From Hyphomonadaceae bacterium (GTDB lineage Bacteria > Pseudomonadota > Alphaproteobacteria > Rhizobiales > Hyphomicrobiaceae), in NCBI GenBank assembly GCA_019747815.1, contig JAIEQJ010000022.1:1-64000 (forward strand): 64,000 nucleotides of DNA, in the 5' to 3' direction. The notes below the pieces were generated by a model. It made no database searches and was not told the origin of the DNA. It saw only the letters and a list, made by a program, of their open reading frames with translations. Every line of letters begins with the position of its first letter. The first letter of the stretch is position 1. This document shows, in pieces, positions 29,688-37,808 of this stretch. The position numbers and the translations under genes are program-made.

Positions 29688-30650
29688 ATGCGCGTGATGG
29701 TGATCGGGGCCGGTGCGATCGGCGGGTGGCTCGCGGCCACGCTGGCAAGGGGCGGCGCGGACGTGGCGGTGGTCGCACGGGGTGCCACGCTGCAGCACAT
29801 TCGCGACCACGGCCTGACCCTCATCACCGGTGACCGGCGCGAAACCTATTCCGTACCGGCAGCCATGCGGGCACAGGAGCTGCCGAGGCCGGATGCCGTG
29901 GTGCTGGCCGTCAAGACGCACGCATTCGCCCACGCCGTGACCGAGGCTTCGCCCGCGCTGGCACATGCGCCCCTTCTCGTCACGGCCATGAACGGTCTGC
30001 CCTGGTGGTTCCTGGACGGCCTTGCAGGGCCGCTGACGGACCGGCGCCTGGAGAGCCTGGATCCCGGCGGCAGGGCCGCGGCGATGCTGACGCACGTGCA
30101 CCCGATCGGTGGCGTCGTGCATGCCTCCACGCGGGCCGAGGCCCCCGGCGTCATCCGCGTCGCGGCGGTGGACCGCCTGATTCTGGGGGAGCCGGGCGGC
30201 ATTGTTTCACGTGAAACAATGAAGCTTGGTCAATTGATTAGTGGCGGCGGCGTAGAAATCACCTTAACCAAGGACATCCGCCGCGAGATCTGGGCCAAGC
30301 TGTGGGGCAACATGAACATGAACCCCGTCAGCGCCCTCACCCGGCGCACCACCGGCGGCATCCTGGCCGAGCCGCGCCTCTTTGCGCTGGTGCGCGAGAT
30401 GATGGCGGAGTTCGTGCGCGTGGGCGAGCGGCTGGGCCTCACGCTGCCGATGTCGGTCGATGAGCGGCTGGAGGTGATGCGGCGCCTCGGCGATTTCCGC
30501 ACCTCCATGCTGAACGACGTGGAGGCCGGCCGGGCGTTGGAGGTGGAGGGCCTGCTGGGCGTGGTGGTCGAGCTGGCGGACAAGCTGGGCGAGCCCATTC
30601 CGGCGAGCCGCGCGGTCTATGCGCTCGCCCGCGGCCTCAACCGCGGCTGA
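29688..30650 (+). CDS. 2-dehydropantoate 2-reductase family protein
   Basis: This is a 320-residue NADPH-dependent reductase of the ApbA/PanE fold. MVIGAGAIGGWLAATLARGG is the nucleotide loop. AVKTHAF, the catalytic lysine region KLWGNMNMNPVSALT, and DVEAGRALEVEGLLG with the conserved Asp/Glu follow. Many members outside pantothenate synthesis reduce other 2-oxoacids. Pairing with a class II aldolase gene suggests such a catabolic or salvage role. The ATG at 29688 has GAGG ten bases ahead; the GTG at 29679 is too close to it. Confidence 0.85.
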   Translation: MRVMVIGAGAIGGWLAATLARGGADVAVVARGATLQHIRDHGLTLITGDRRETYSVPAAMRAQELPRPDAVVLAVKTHAFAHAVTEASPALAHAPLLVTAMNGLPWWFLDGLAGPLTDRRLESLDPGGRAAAMLTHVHPIGGVVHASTRAEAPGVIRVAAVDRLILGEPGGIVSRETMKLGQLISGGGVEITLTKDIRREIWAKLWGNMNMNPVSALTRRTTGGILAEPRLFALVREMMAEFVRVGERLGLTLPMSVDERLEVMRRLGDFRTSMLNDVEAGRALEVEGLLGVVVELADKLGEPIPASRAVYALARGLNRG

Positions 30651-30773
30651 CCCCTGGGGCTCATCCACCGCCATCTTTCAGGCCGTGGCGCCGCGCACCG
30701 GCGGCTGGCTTGCTCCCGTGCGGCGCGCATGTGAAGAAGGCACCATATCCGACGTCGCAAGGGAGCCTTTGGC

Positions 30774-31499
30774 TTGGCTGCGCCAGCGCAATCGCACATC
30801 CCGCCCTGGCGGGCGACCGTGGTGACGCTGTTTCCGGAGCTGTTTCCGGGACCGCTCGCCGCATCGCTCGCCGGCGAGGCCCTGAAGCAGGGACTGTGGG
30901 CGCTCGACAGCATCGCCCTCCGCGATTTCGGCCTCGGCCGGCACCGGACGGTGGACGACACGCCCGCCGGCGGCGGCGCCGGCATGGTCATGCGCGCCGA
31001 TGTTCTGGGCCCCGCGCTCGATAAGGCCATCGCCGCCCACCCCGCCGCAGCGCGCATCTATCTCTCCCCGCGCGGCGCACCCCTCACGCAGGTCGCGGCG
31101 CGCGAGCTCGCCGCTGCCCCCGGTGCGATCCTGCTCGCCGGCCGCTTCGAGGGCATCGATCAGCGCGTCATCGAGGCCCGGCGGCTGCGCGAGGTCTCGA
31201 TCGGCGACTACGTGCTCTCCGGCGGCGAGCTGGCGGCGATGGTGCTGATCGACGCCGTGGTGCGGCTGCTGCCCGGCGTCGTCGGCGCCGCCGCCTCGCT
31301 CAGCGAGGAAAGCTTCGAGGCCGGGCTGCTCGAATACCCGCACTACACGCGCCCGCGCGACTGGGAGGGCCTGGCGATCCCCGAGGTGCTGCTGTCGGGC
31401 GACCACAAGCGCATCGAGGCCTGGCGCCGCGCGGAAGCCGAGCGCCTCACGCGCGAGCGGCGCCCCGATTTATGGGCGCGGAAGAAGGAGGAGCCGTAG
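30774..31499 (+). CDS. trmD: tRNA (guanine-37-N1) methyltransferase
   Basis: This 241-residue enzyme methylates G37 next to the anticodon and prevents frameshifting. The SPOUT trefoil knot is visible as [28 protein letters not shown] and EYPHYTRP. The substrate-recognition GGGAGMVM and the C-terminal [17 protein letters not shown] are complete. The start is TTG at 30774 behind AAGGGAG. It is normally next to rpsP, rimM and rplS, but none of these flanks it here, so the operon has been split. Confidence 0.96.
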   Translation: MAAPAQSHIPPWRATVVTLFPELFPGPLAASLAGEALKQGLWALDSIALRDFGLGRHRTVDDTPAGGGAGMVMRADVLGPALDKAIAAHPAAARIYLSPRGAPLTQVAARELAAAPGAILLAGRFEGIDQRVIEARRLREVSIGDYVLSGGELAAMVLIDAVVRLLPGVVGAAASLSEESFEAGLLEYPHYTRPRDWEGLAIPEVLLSGDHKRIEAWRRAEAERLTRERRPDLWARKKEEP

Positions 31500-31517
31500 C
31501 CGTCCCCGCGGAACGCC

Positions 31518-32327
31518 TCAGCGCCGCACCGCCGGCGTCTCGATGGGAAGGCCCCTGGCCCGCGCCGCCAGGTAGAGCTCGAGTGCCACCAGCTCCGGGC
31601 TGCCCGCGGCGAAGGGCTCCGCCCGCACGCCCTGGAAGCACGCCCGCAGGCGCCGGTGCAGGGAGCCCGTGGTCTGCCATTCCAGGCGATAGGTGGGAAA
31701 CCCGTTGGGCTGGCCCTGGCTGATGCGCTCGGCGCGCAGCCGCTTGCCCCAGTTGTCGTCGTGGCACTGGGCGCAGGAGATGCTGAGCTGGCCCTGCTGG
31801 GTGAAGAACATGGCGCGGCCGGCGGCGAGGAAGGGCCGCGCCGGTCCCTTCGTCGCCACGTTCAGCGGCAGGCCGCGCGACTGATGAGCAACGAGAGCGG
31901 TGAGGGCCAGCAGCGCCTGCGATTCGTAAGGCAGCGGCGCGGCACGCTGGTGCTCGAGGCGGCAATTCTGGATGCGGCCCTCGAGGTTGAGCAGCCGCTG
32001 CAAGCGGGCATCGTAGGCTGGATAGCGCGCGGCCACGCCCTTCAAGGCGGACGGATCGCCGTGGCAGCTCGCGCACGCCTTGGCCCCAGCCCCCGCGGCC
32101 TCCCGCCAGAGCTTCTCGCCCTGCTCCACCCACAGCATGCCGGGGTTGATGCTGAGATCATCCTGCTGCGCCCGCGTCTCCGGCGCCAGGAAGTCCCGGC
32201 CCGATTTCCTATCGCCTGCGGCGATGCCGGGTTCCGTTGCCGTTTGCCCCGCCGCCGGCAGCGCGGCCAAGAGCATGAGGCTCGCGCCCGCCGCCCCGAG
32301 GGCTGCCCGTCGCCCGCGCCGCGCCAT
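31518..32327 (-). CDS. soxA: Diheme c-type cytochrome SoxA
   Basis: This is a 269-residue periplasmic subunit of the SoxAX thiosulfate-oxidising cytochrome. The signal peptide runs through AALGAAGASLMLLAALPAAG. Two heme sites CASCH and CAQCH are present, so it is the diheme type. The active-site cysteine lies in ACFQGVRAEPF. SoxAX couples thiosulfate to the SoxY carrier cysteine. The ATG overlaps the soxZ stop by one base (TGATG). It ends the operon and faces trmD 18 bases away. Confidence 0.93.
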   Translation of the reverse strand: MARRGRRAALGAAGASLMLLAALPAAGQTATEPGIAAGDRKSGRDFLAPETRAQQDDLSINPGMLWVEQGEKLWREAAGAGAKACASCHGDPSALKGVAARYPAYDARLQRLLNLEGRIQNCRLEHQRAAPLPYESQALLALTALVAHQSRGLPLNVATKGPARPFLAAGRAMFFTQQGQLSISCAQCHDDNWGKRLRAERISQGQPNGFPTYRLEWQTTGSLHRRLRACFQGVRAEPFAAGSPELVALELYLAARARGLPIETPAVRR

Positions 32328-32647
32328 CAGACGACGACAAGCCGCCGCTGCTCCCTGGTGACGGTGCCGTGCTGATCGGTCCACTCGAACACCACCTCGC
32401 CGGTCTCGGTCGCAAGGGTGGTGAAGCCGACGAACGGGTTGGCCGCCACGCCGGTGAAGAGGTCCATGCGGAACACCTCCTCGCCGGCATACGTGCAGGT
32501 GAAGCGCGTGATGATGTCGCGCGCAATGGCCAGGCCCACATGATCGCGGCGATAGCCGGTTTCCATCGGGTGGGTGATGATGGTCTTGATCTCCACCACC
32601 TCGCCCTTCCTGGCGCGGGCCGGCAGCACGATGCGGGTTGCGGGCAT
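32327..32647 (-). CDS. soxZ: Sulfur carrier complex subunit SoxZ
   Basis: This is a 106-residue immunoglobulin-like protein that pairs with SoxY. RIVLPARARKGEVVEIKTIITHPMETGYR opens it, and FTCTYAGEEVFRMDLFTGVAANPFVGFTT and the Tyr/Phe-rich strands continue. It ends EWTDQHGTVTREQRR. It starts ten bases after soxY. It has no cofactor or signal peptide of its own and should be exported with SoxY. Confidence 0.95.
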   Translation of the reverse strand: MPATRIVLPARARKGEVVEIKTIITHPMETGYRRDHVGLAIARDIITRFTCTYAGEEVFRMDLFTGVAANPFVGFTTLATETGEVVFEWTDQHGTVTREQRRLVVV

Positions 32648-32657
32648 GGGCCTCTCC

Positions 32658-33128
32658 TCACGTATCGTCGATGCAGGCCGCCTGGGTCACGACCACGTTG
32701 GCCGCGCTCGACCACAGCGAGCCGTCGCTCATCCGGGCGACCACGGTGATGTGCTGCGTGCCGGCGAGCCGGATGCTGGTCATCACCTGGGCCCGGCCGG
32801 AGCGGGGCCCCAGATGAAAGCGCACGACATTGGAGACCGGGTTCCTCTCCGAGAAGACATAGATGGTGTCGACGTGATCGGCCGCCGTCATCGGGCTTTC
32901 GACGCTGATGCGCAGCGGCACCGAGTTGCCGTTCTCCGCCAGCTCGGGCAGCACGAGCTTCACCCGGCCGGACTTCGGCGCGGCGCCGGCGCCCAGCGCC
33001 TCGCCCATGGCCTCTGCCATGTTTTCGGGCGTGGCGTGCGCTTGGTGTCCCGTCAACGGCAGGACGACAATGCCGATGGCCCCGGCCAACACTTTGCGCC
33101 GCGACGGGTTGCTGTCCCCTGGCTGCAT
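32658..33128 (-). CDS. soxY: SoxY-like sulfur carrier with atypical C-terminus
   Basis: This is a 156-residue periplasmic carrier. A twin-arginine signal (SRRKVLAGAIGIVVLPLTG) matches SoxY export. The body (VKLVLPELAENGNSVPLRISVESPM, then DTIYVFSERNPVSNV) is typical. Known SoxY proteins end in GGCGG, whose cysteine carries the sulfur chain. This one ends VVTQAACIDDT: one cysteine five residues from the end, but without the flexible glycines. Either it still works as a swinging arm or it has a changed substrate. The ATG at 33128, behind GAGGTGA, is preferred to the GTG at 33134. Confidence 0.88.
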   Translation of the reverse strand: MQPGDSNPSRRKVLAGAIGIVVLPLTGHQAHATPENMAEAMGEALGAGAAPKSGRVKLVLPELAENGNSVPLRISVESPMTAADHVDTIYVFSERNPVSNVVRFHLGPRSGRAQVMTSIRLAGTQHITVVARMSDGSLWSSAANVVVTQAACIDDT

Positions 33129-33130
33129 GC

Positions 33131-33619
33131 TCACCTCGTCCCGTTGTCCTGGCGGAGAGTGGCGAGGAACGCGACGATGTCCTCGATCTCATCCGCCGTC
33201 AGTGCCGGCTTGCCGGCATAGGCCGCCGCAACCCGCTTCAGCCCGTCCACGCGATAGTAGGAGGGCATGATGCTGCGGGGGTTTACGCGCCGCTGGTCGG
33301 CAACCCGCAAGCGTATCTGGCCCTCGCTCAGGCGATCGGCAATGCCTTTGAGGCTCGGGCCGACGTTGCCGTGCAGGCCTTCGTCCGGGGCGGGGATCAC
33401 GTGGCAGATCGCACAGTTGCCCCGCTCGCGGCTCAAGGCAATGGCGCGGCCGCGCGCTGCATCTGCGGGCTTGCCCGTCAGGGAGCGCATGATGGCATCG
33501 CCCTCGATCCGCATGACATCGCTCGGCCCTTCCGCCGCCCGGCCCGCGGGCGCCCGCAGCAGGTGAGCGCCCGCAACCAGCAGCGCGGCAGCGGCGAGAA
33601 GGGCCGCTCCCCGCCGCAT
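33131..33619 (-). CDS. soxX: Monoheme c-type cytochrome SoxX
   Basis: This is a 162-residue periplasmic cytochrome that forms SoxAX with SoxA. A signal peptide (ALLAAAALLVAGAHLL) precedes one heme motif, CAICH, and an axial methionine in NPRSIMPSYYRVDG, both typical of SoxX. VGPSLKGIADR lies between them. It follows the large molybdenum subunit after one base and ends two bases before soxY, so transcription and translation are tightly coupled. Confidence 0.93.
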   Translation of the reverse strand: MRRGAALLAAAALLVAGAHLLRAPAGRAAEGPSDVMRIEGDAIMRSLTGKPADAARGRAIALSRERGNCAICHVIPAPDEGLHGNVGPSLKGIADRLSEGQIRLRVADQRRVNPRSIMPSYYRVDGLKRVAAAYAGKPALTADEIEDIVAFLATLRQDNGTR

Positions 33620-33620
33620 G

Positions 33621-35831
33621 TCACGCCCGCTGCAGCCGCACGTTCTTCAGCGGCAGCGTGTAGATGCCCTGCCCGGTGGCGGCGTAGATGGCGTTGAGCA
33701 CCGCCGGCGCTGCGACGCAGATGGTGGGCTCGCCGACACCGCCCCAGAAGCCGCCGGACGGCGCCAGGATGGTTTCGATCTTGGGGAAGTCCTCCATCAG
33801 CATCATCGGATAGCTGTCGAAGTTCTCCTCCACCATGCGGCCGCCGCTCACCGTGCATTCCTGGTAGAGCATGGCCCCAAGGCCGTAGGCGACCGAGCCC
33901 TCGACCTGCGCGATCACCTGCTGCGGGTTGACCACGTGGCCGCAGTCGGTCGACATCACCAGGCGCTCGATCTTCACCCGGCCGCGGTCGCTCAGGCGCA
34001 CCTCGGCTGCCGCGGCGACGTAGCTGCCGTAGCCCATGTGCTGGGCGATGCCGCGGGTGAGGCCCGCCGGCGGCGGCGTGCCCCAGCCGATCTTGTCGGC
34101 CACGGCATTGAGCACGGCCAGATGCTTGGGGTGATTGCCCATGAGCTTGCGGCGGAACTCGAGCGGGTCCTTGCCGGCGGCCTTGGCCACCTCGTCGAGA
34201 AAGCACTCGAGCCAGATCGCGTTCTGGTTGTTGTTGACGCCGCGCCAGAAGCCCGGAGGAACATGCGTGTTGCGCATCGCATGGTCGATCAGGAGATTGG
34301 GCACGGTGTAGCCGAGCTGGCCTTCGGGGCCCTGCGGATTGAGGCCCTGGAAGGCGATCGAATCGCGCCCGTTCGCGTCCAGGCGCGCCGGGGCGACGGC
34401 TGCCAGGATCGACGGCGCAGAGATGCGCATGGCGAGGCCCACGAGCTCGCCCTTGTCGTCCAGTCCCGCCGACATCCGGCATATCCCGACCGGGCGGAAG
34501 CGGCCCTGGCGCATGTCCTCCTCGCGGCTCCAGATCACCTTGATCGGCACGCCCGGGATCTGCTTGGCAACCAGCACGGCCTTGGTGGTGTAGTCCTGGA
34601 AGCCGCGCCGGCCGAAGCCGCCGCCCAGGTGGTACTTGTAGACCTCGCACTTGGAGGGCGGCAGGCCTGCCGCCTCCGCGCAGGCGGCGAGCGAGGCCTC
34701 GCCGTTCTGCGACGCCACCCAAACCTCGCACCGGTCGGCGGTCCACTTCGCCACGCAGTTCATCGGCTCCATGGTCGCGTGGTTCTGGTAGGGCGAGAAG
34801 TAGACGGCCTCCAGCTTGCGCGCGGCGCCGGCAATGGCCTGCCCGGCATCGCCCACCGTGTTGCCGACGAAGACGCCCTCGGTCGCATCCAGGCCCTGCT
34901 TGAGGAACTCGGCAATCGACTGGCTCGAGACCTTGTCGTTGGCGCCCTCCTCCCAGGCGATGTTGAGAACCTTGAGCGCCGCGTTGGCCTGCCACCAGGT
35001 GTCGGCGACCACGGCGACGGCCGTATCTCCCACCTTCACGACATGGCGCACGCCGGGCATGGCCCGGGCCTTGGCCTCCTCGTAGCTCTTCACCTTGGCC
35101 CCGAACACGGGCGCATCCATGATCGAGGCGTTGAGCATGCCGGGCAGCTTCACGTCGATGGCAAACACCTGCTTGCCGGTGAGCTTGTCGGCCGTATCCA
35201 GGCGCTTCTCGCTCCTGCCGGCAATCTTCCAGCTCTTGGGGTCCTTGAGCGTGATGGCCTTGGAATCCGGCACCGGCAGCTTGGCGGCGGCGGCGGCAAC
35301 CTTGCCATAGGTCAGCCGGCGATTGGTTGCGGCATGGGTGATGACGCCGTTCGCCACTTTCACCTCTGCCACCGGCACTTTCCACTGATCGGCGGCGGCC
35401 TGCAGCAGCATCATGCGCGCCGCCGCGCCGCCCTTGCGCACATACTCCTGGGACTGGCGAATGCCCCGGCTGCCGCCGGTCGACATGTCGCCCCACAGGC
35501 GGTTGCGTGCGAGGTTCTGCCCGGGCGTGGGATATTCCGTCCTCACCTTCTTCCAGTCGCATTCCAGCTCCTCGGCGACGAGTTGGGCCAATCCCGTCAG
35601 CGTGCCTTGCCCCATCTCCGAGCGTGCGATGCGGACGACGACCTCGTCGTTGGGCCGGATGAACACCCAGGCGCCCACCTCGTTGCCGGTGGTGCCCAGC
35701 ACCGATTGCGCGAGCGCCTCCTTCAGGCCGCCCACATGCAAGCCGAGGGCAAGGCCGCCGCCCGTGGCGGCGCCGGAGATCAGGAAAGTGCGGCGGGACA
35801 GTCGGGTGGCAGTGGCTGTGCGAGCTGTCAT
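33621..35831 (-). CDS. Molybdenum hydroxylase large subunit (IorB/xanthine dehydrogenase family)
   Basis: This is a 736-residue aldehyde/xanthine oxidase family protein. A Tat signal (SRRTFLISGAATGGGLALG) exports it folded to the periplasm. FGRRGFQDYTTKA, GFWRGVNNNQNAIW and the catalytic glutamate in GGVGEPTI are visible. The layout matches the beta subunit of isoquinoline 1-oxidoreductase, without the fused cytochrome domains many relatives carry. The partner iron-sulfur gene precedes it by 11 bases and soxX follows after one base. A dedicated electron acceptor could therefore be SoxAX or another cytochrome. The substrate is unknown. Confidence 0.92.
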   Translation of the reverse strand: MTARTATATRLSRRTFLISGAATGGGLALGLHVGGLKEALAQSVLGTTGNEVGAWVFIRPNDEVVVRIARSEMGQGTLTGLAQLVAEELECDWKKVRTEYPTPGQNLARNRLWGDMSTGGSRGIRQSQEYVRKGGAAARMMLLQAAADQWKVPVAEVKVANGVITHAATNRRLTYGKVAAAAAKLPVPDSKAITLKDPKSWKIAGRSEKRLDTADKLTGKQVFAIDVKLPGMLNASIMDAPVFGAKVKSYEEAKARAMPGVRHVVKVGDTAVAVVADTWWQANAALKVLNIAWEEGANDKVSSQSIAEFLKQGLDATEGVFVGNTVGDAGQAIAGAARKLEAVYFSPYQNHATMEPMNCVAKWTADRCEVWVASQNGEASLAACAEAAGLPPSKCEVYKYHLGGGFGRRGFQDYTTKAVLVAKQIPGVPIKVIWSREEDMRQGRFRPVGICRMSAGLDDKGELVGLAMRISAPSILAAVAPARLDANGRDSIAFQGLNPQGPEGQLGYTVPNLLIDHAMRNTHVPPGFWRGVNNNQNAIWLECFLDEVAKAAGKDPLEFRRKLMGNHPKHLAVLNAVADKIGWGTPPPAGLTRGIAQHMGYGSYVAAAAEVRLSDRGRVKIERLVMSTDCGHVVNPQQVIAQVEGSVAYGLGAMLYQECTVSGGRMVEENFDSYPMMLMEDFPKIETILAPSGGFWGGVGEPTICVAAPAVLNAIYAATGQGIYTLPLKNVRLQRA

Positions 35832-35842
35832 GGCGCGTCTCC

Positions 35843-36325
35843 TCAAGCCTTCTTGCCGGCGGCAGAGGCCGAGGTATTGCCCGCGGCCGTGTGGATCGCA
35901 GCGCGGATGCGGCTGTAGGTGCCGCAGCGGCAGATGTTGGTCATCGCCGCATCGATATCCGCGTCGGTGGGCTTGGGCTTGCTCTTGAGCAGGGCCGCCG
36001 CCGCCATGATCTGGCCGGTCTGGCAATAGCCGCACTGCGGCACGTCGAGCGCCAGCCAGGCCCGCTGCACGGGATGATCGCCCCTGGCGGAGAGGCCCTC
36101 GATGGTGACGATGCGGTCGGTCGCCTTCACCGAGCTCAACGGGATGGAGCAGGAGCGCTGCAACGCGCCGTTGATGTGCACCGAGCAGGCGCCGCATTGG
36201 GCGATGCCGCAGCCGTACTTGGTGCCGGTGAGGCCGATCTGCTCGCGCAGCACCCACAGCAGCGGGGTGTCGGGAGCGGCCTCCACCTCACGGGTTCTGC
36301 CATTGACGTTGAGCCTTGCCATCAT
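35843..36325 (-). CDS. 2Fe-2S subunit of molybdenum hydroxylase (IorA-like)
   Basis: This is a 160-residue iron-sulfur protein with two [2Fe-2S] clusters. The plant-type site is [21 protein letters not shown], followed by the helical domain site [10 protein letters not shown] and CRCGTY. It begins [15 protein letters not shown] and has no signal, so it should cross the membrane with the Tat-targeted large subunit. GGAGGAGGG precedes the two possible ATGs (36325 and 36322). It heads the six-gene operon with SoxXYZA. Confidence 0.93.
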   Translation of the reverse strand: MMARLNVNGRTREVEAAPDTPLLWVLREQIGLTGTKYGCGIAQCGACSVHINGALQRSCSIPLSSVKATDRIVTIEGLSARGDHPVQRAWLALDVPQCGYCQTGQIMAAAALLKSKPKPTDADIDAAMTNICRCGTYSRIRAAIHTAAGNTSASAAGKKA

Positions 36326-36872
36326 TCCCTCCTCCAGGTGCGATCCGGTTGATCCGGCTTCTATGCCCAGTGCTCGGGCAAAGTGTCTCGAAGGGGCAAG
36401 CACTGCAGCTCGGCGCAGACCGGCGCGCGTGATTACTCAGGGGCATGATTATAGCGGTGCGCACTGAACGGCGGCAAGCCTCGCCGCGCGGCGCACGCCG
36501 GCGGCGCGTCCATGCAGAAGAGGTCTATGCAGACGTGCATGACACGCGCGGCCGGTTCCGTGCTGCACCAAACGCCCGCGCGCGGCAGAAGCTTCGCGAG
36601 CGCGCGCGGCTTATGCCGGTGCCGCCCAGCCGCCGATCACTTGGCGTAGCGCATGCCAGCAACAGCGGTGTGGCCAGAACGTCGATGAGCCGGTTGGCTT
36701 TGGCGCCTGAGACGGCCGGCGTGCAGGCCGGTTCCTTGCAGGTGTGCGCCAAGCTCGGCAAAATCGCAGCGGTGGTCCGATGAAGCCATCCCCTGGAGCT
36801 GCCGTTGCTCGTCTGCCCCGATGGCGGCGGAGCGTCGCATCGTCCCAGCGCCGCCGCCAGGGTGGCAGTCTG
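36326..36872. other. 547 bp without a supported gene
   Basis: Both strands have short Arg/Ala-rich frames with no ribosome binding sites or domains. The region upstream of the molybdenum hydroxylase operon must hold its promoter, but I found no convincing -35/-10 pair. The right end leads into the tRNA-Phe promoter. Confidence 0.5.
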
Positions 36873-36902
36873 CTGGACAGACCCCGGTCCAACCCCTATA
36901 AA
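36873..36902 (+). promoter_or_regulatory. Promoter of tRNA-Phe
   Basis: CTGGAC (36873-36878) and TATAAA (36897-36902) are spaced 18 bp apart. They end about 34 bases before the mature tRNA, a normal distance for a stable RNA promoter. Confidence 0.55.
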
Positions 36903-36936
36903 ACGCCCGCCTCGCGCGCCTTGCGCCCGCCGGCAT

Positions 36937-37012
36937 GCCCAGGTAGCTCAGTTGGTAGAGCACATGACTGAAAATCATGGTGTCGGCAGTTCAATTCTGC
37001 CCCTGGGCACCA
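36937..37012 (+). tRNA. tRNA-Phe(GAA)
   Basis: A complete 76-base cloverleaf with encoded CCA. The acceptor stem is GCCCAGG/CCTGGGC, the D arm is GCTCAGTTGGTAGAGC, and the anticodon loop is CTGAAAA between CATGA and TCATG, which gives GAA. The T loop is TTCAATT. The sequence just downstream looks foreign and holds a lone large gene, so this tRNA may mark an insertion site. Confidence 0.97.
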
Positions 37013-37381
37013 TGCCGCTGCTTCTCCACTGACGCCTTGGCTTCTCGTCTCTGAACGACCCATCGATTCACCGAGCACGGGGGCGGCCTTTCATTCCCTG
37101 TCTGGACGCGTCGCCTGAAGCGCTTTCGTGCAACGCTTGCGGGCAGCTTGCGTGCGCGTGAGCCCATCCAAAGAGGCGCATGAGCCGGCGAGCCGTGGCG
37201 CCGGCTCGGCCGCAAAGCGCGGCGCCGTCTGCCGAGCCGCTTTCAAGCCCTGCTACGCCGACCCCGATGATCCAGCGGCGCTGGGCGCTATCGGACGTGG
37301 GTGAGGCCCGGCCCAAGCGCATAGCTCAAGACCACCGCCTCGTCATGCGGGGACGCGCCCGTCACGGGCAAGCTGTCATGG
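37013..37381. other. Gene-free stretch between tRNA-Phe and the minisatellite
   Basis: I see no recognisable gene or integrase remnant in these 369 bases. Frames on both strands are compositionally ordinary and unsupported. No repeat of the tRNA-Phe 3' end was found nearby, so any attachment-site partner is unproven. Confidence 0.45.
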
Positions 37382-37531
37382 GAGTCGAGAAGGGGAAGGA
37401 GTCGAGAAGGGGAAGGAGTCAAGAAGGGGAAGGAGTCAAGAAGGGGAAGGAGTCAAGAAGGGGAAGGAGTCAAGAAGGGGAAGGAGTCGAGAAGGGGAAG
37501 GAGTCGAGAAGGGGAAGGAGTCGAGAAGGGA
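37382..37531 (+). repeat. 17-bp minisatellite, 8 full copies and one partial
   Basis: GAGTCGAGAAGGGGAAG repeats head to tail at 37382, 37399, 37416, 37433, 37450, 37467, 37484 and 37501, with a truncated ninth at 37518. Copies 3-6 read GAGTCAAG; the outer ones read GAGTCGAG. All are purine-only on this strand apart from TC. The unit is not a multiple of three, so the long frame through it (37180-37704) is probably accidental. Confidence 0.95.
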
Positions 37532-37808
37532 AACCGGAGCCGGGAGGAGAGTCGAGAGGCCACTTCAGCAGCGCACAAGGAATCGCGCACTCAAGCGCAC
37601 ACGCGCTGACCGCCGGAAACCATTCCCAATACGTCTGCTCTTTCTACGGCTTATGCAATGACAGGCTTAGCCACAGGACGGGCGATGACTGGCTTGGAGG
37701 CTGAAAGAAGGGGAGCAAACGTCATGGCTAACCCTCTGAGGTCGAGCAATATGGGAACTCTTATGGCAGCACTGTTGTTCCACTGTCAACGCCCATCTGG
37801 GCGCCCGC
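37532..37808. other. Downstream flank of the phosphoesterase-RelA gene
   Basis: No gene is evident in these 277 bases. The sequence is less GC-rich than the surrounding core genes. A short palindrome CGCCCA-GA-TGGGCG lies near 37790, but its two-base loop makes it unlikely as a hairpin terminator. Confidence 0.4.

Noticed and set aside
36637-36978. Minus-strand frame upstream of tRNA-Phe
   Set aside because: It runs into the tRNA gene and its promoter and has no recognisable product.
37382-37531. CRISPR array
   Set aside because: The repeats are contiguous with no spacers, and no cas gene is near.
37180-37704. 174-codon frame through the minisatellite giving a 17-residue peptide repeat
   Set aside because: The 17-bp unit makes every frame open once stops are absent. 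There is no start signal and the flanking residues look non-coding.
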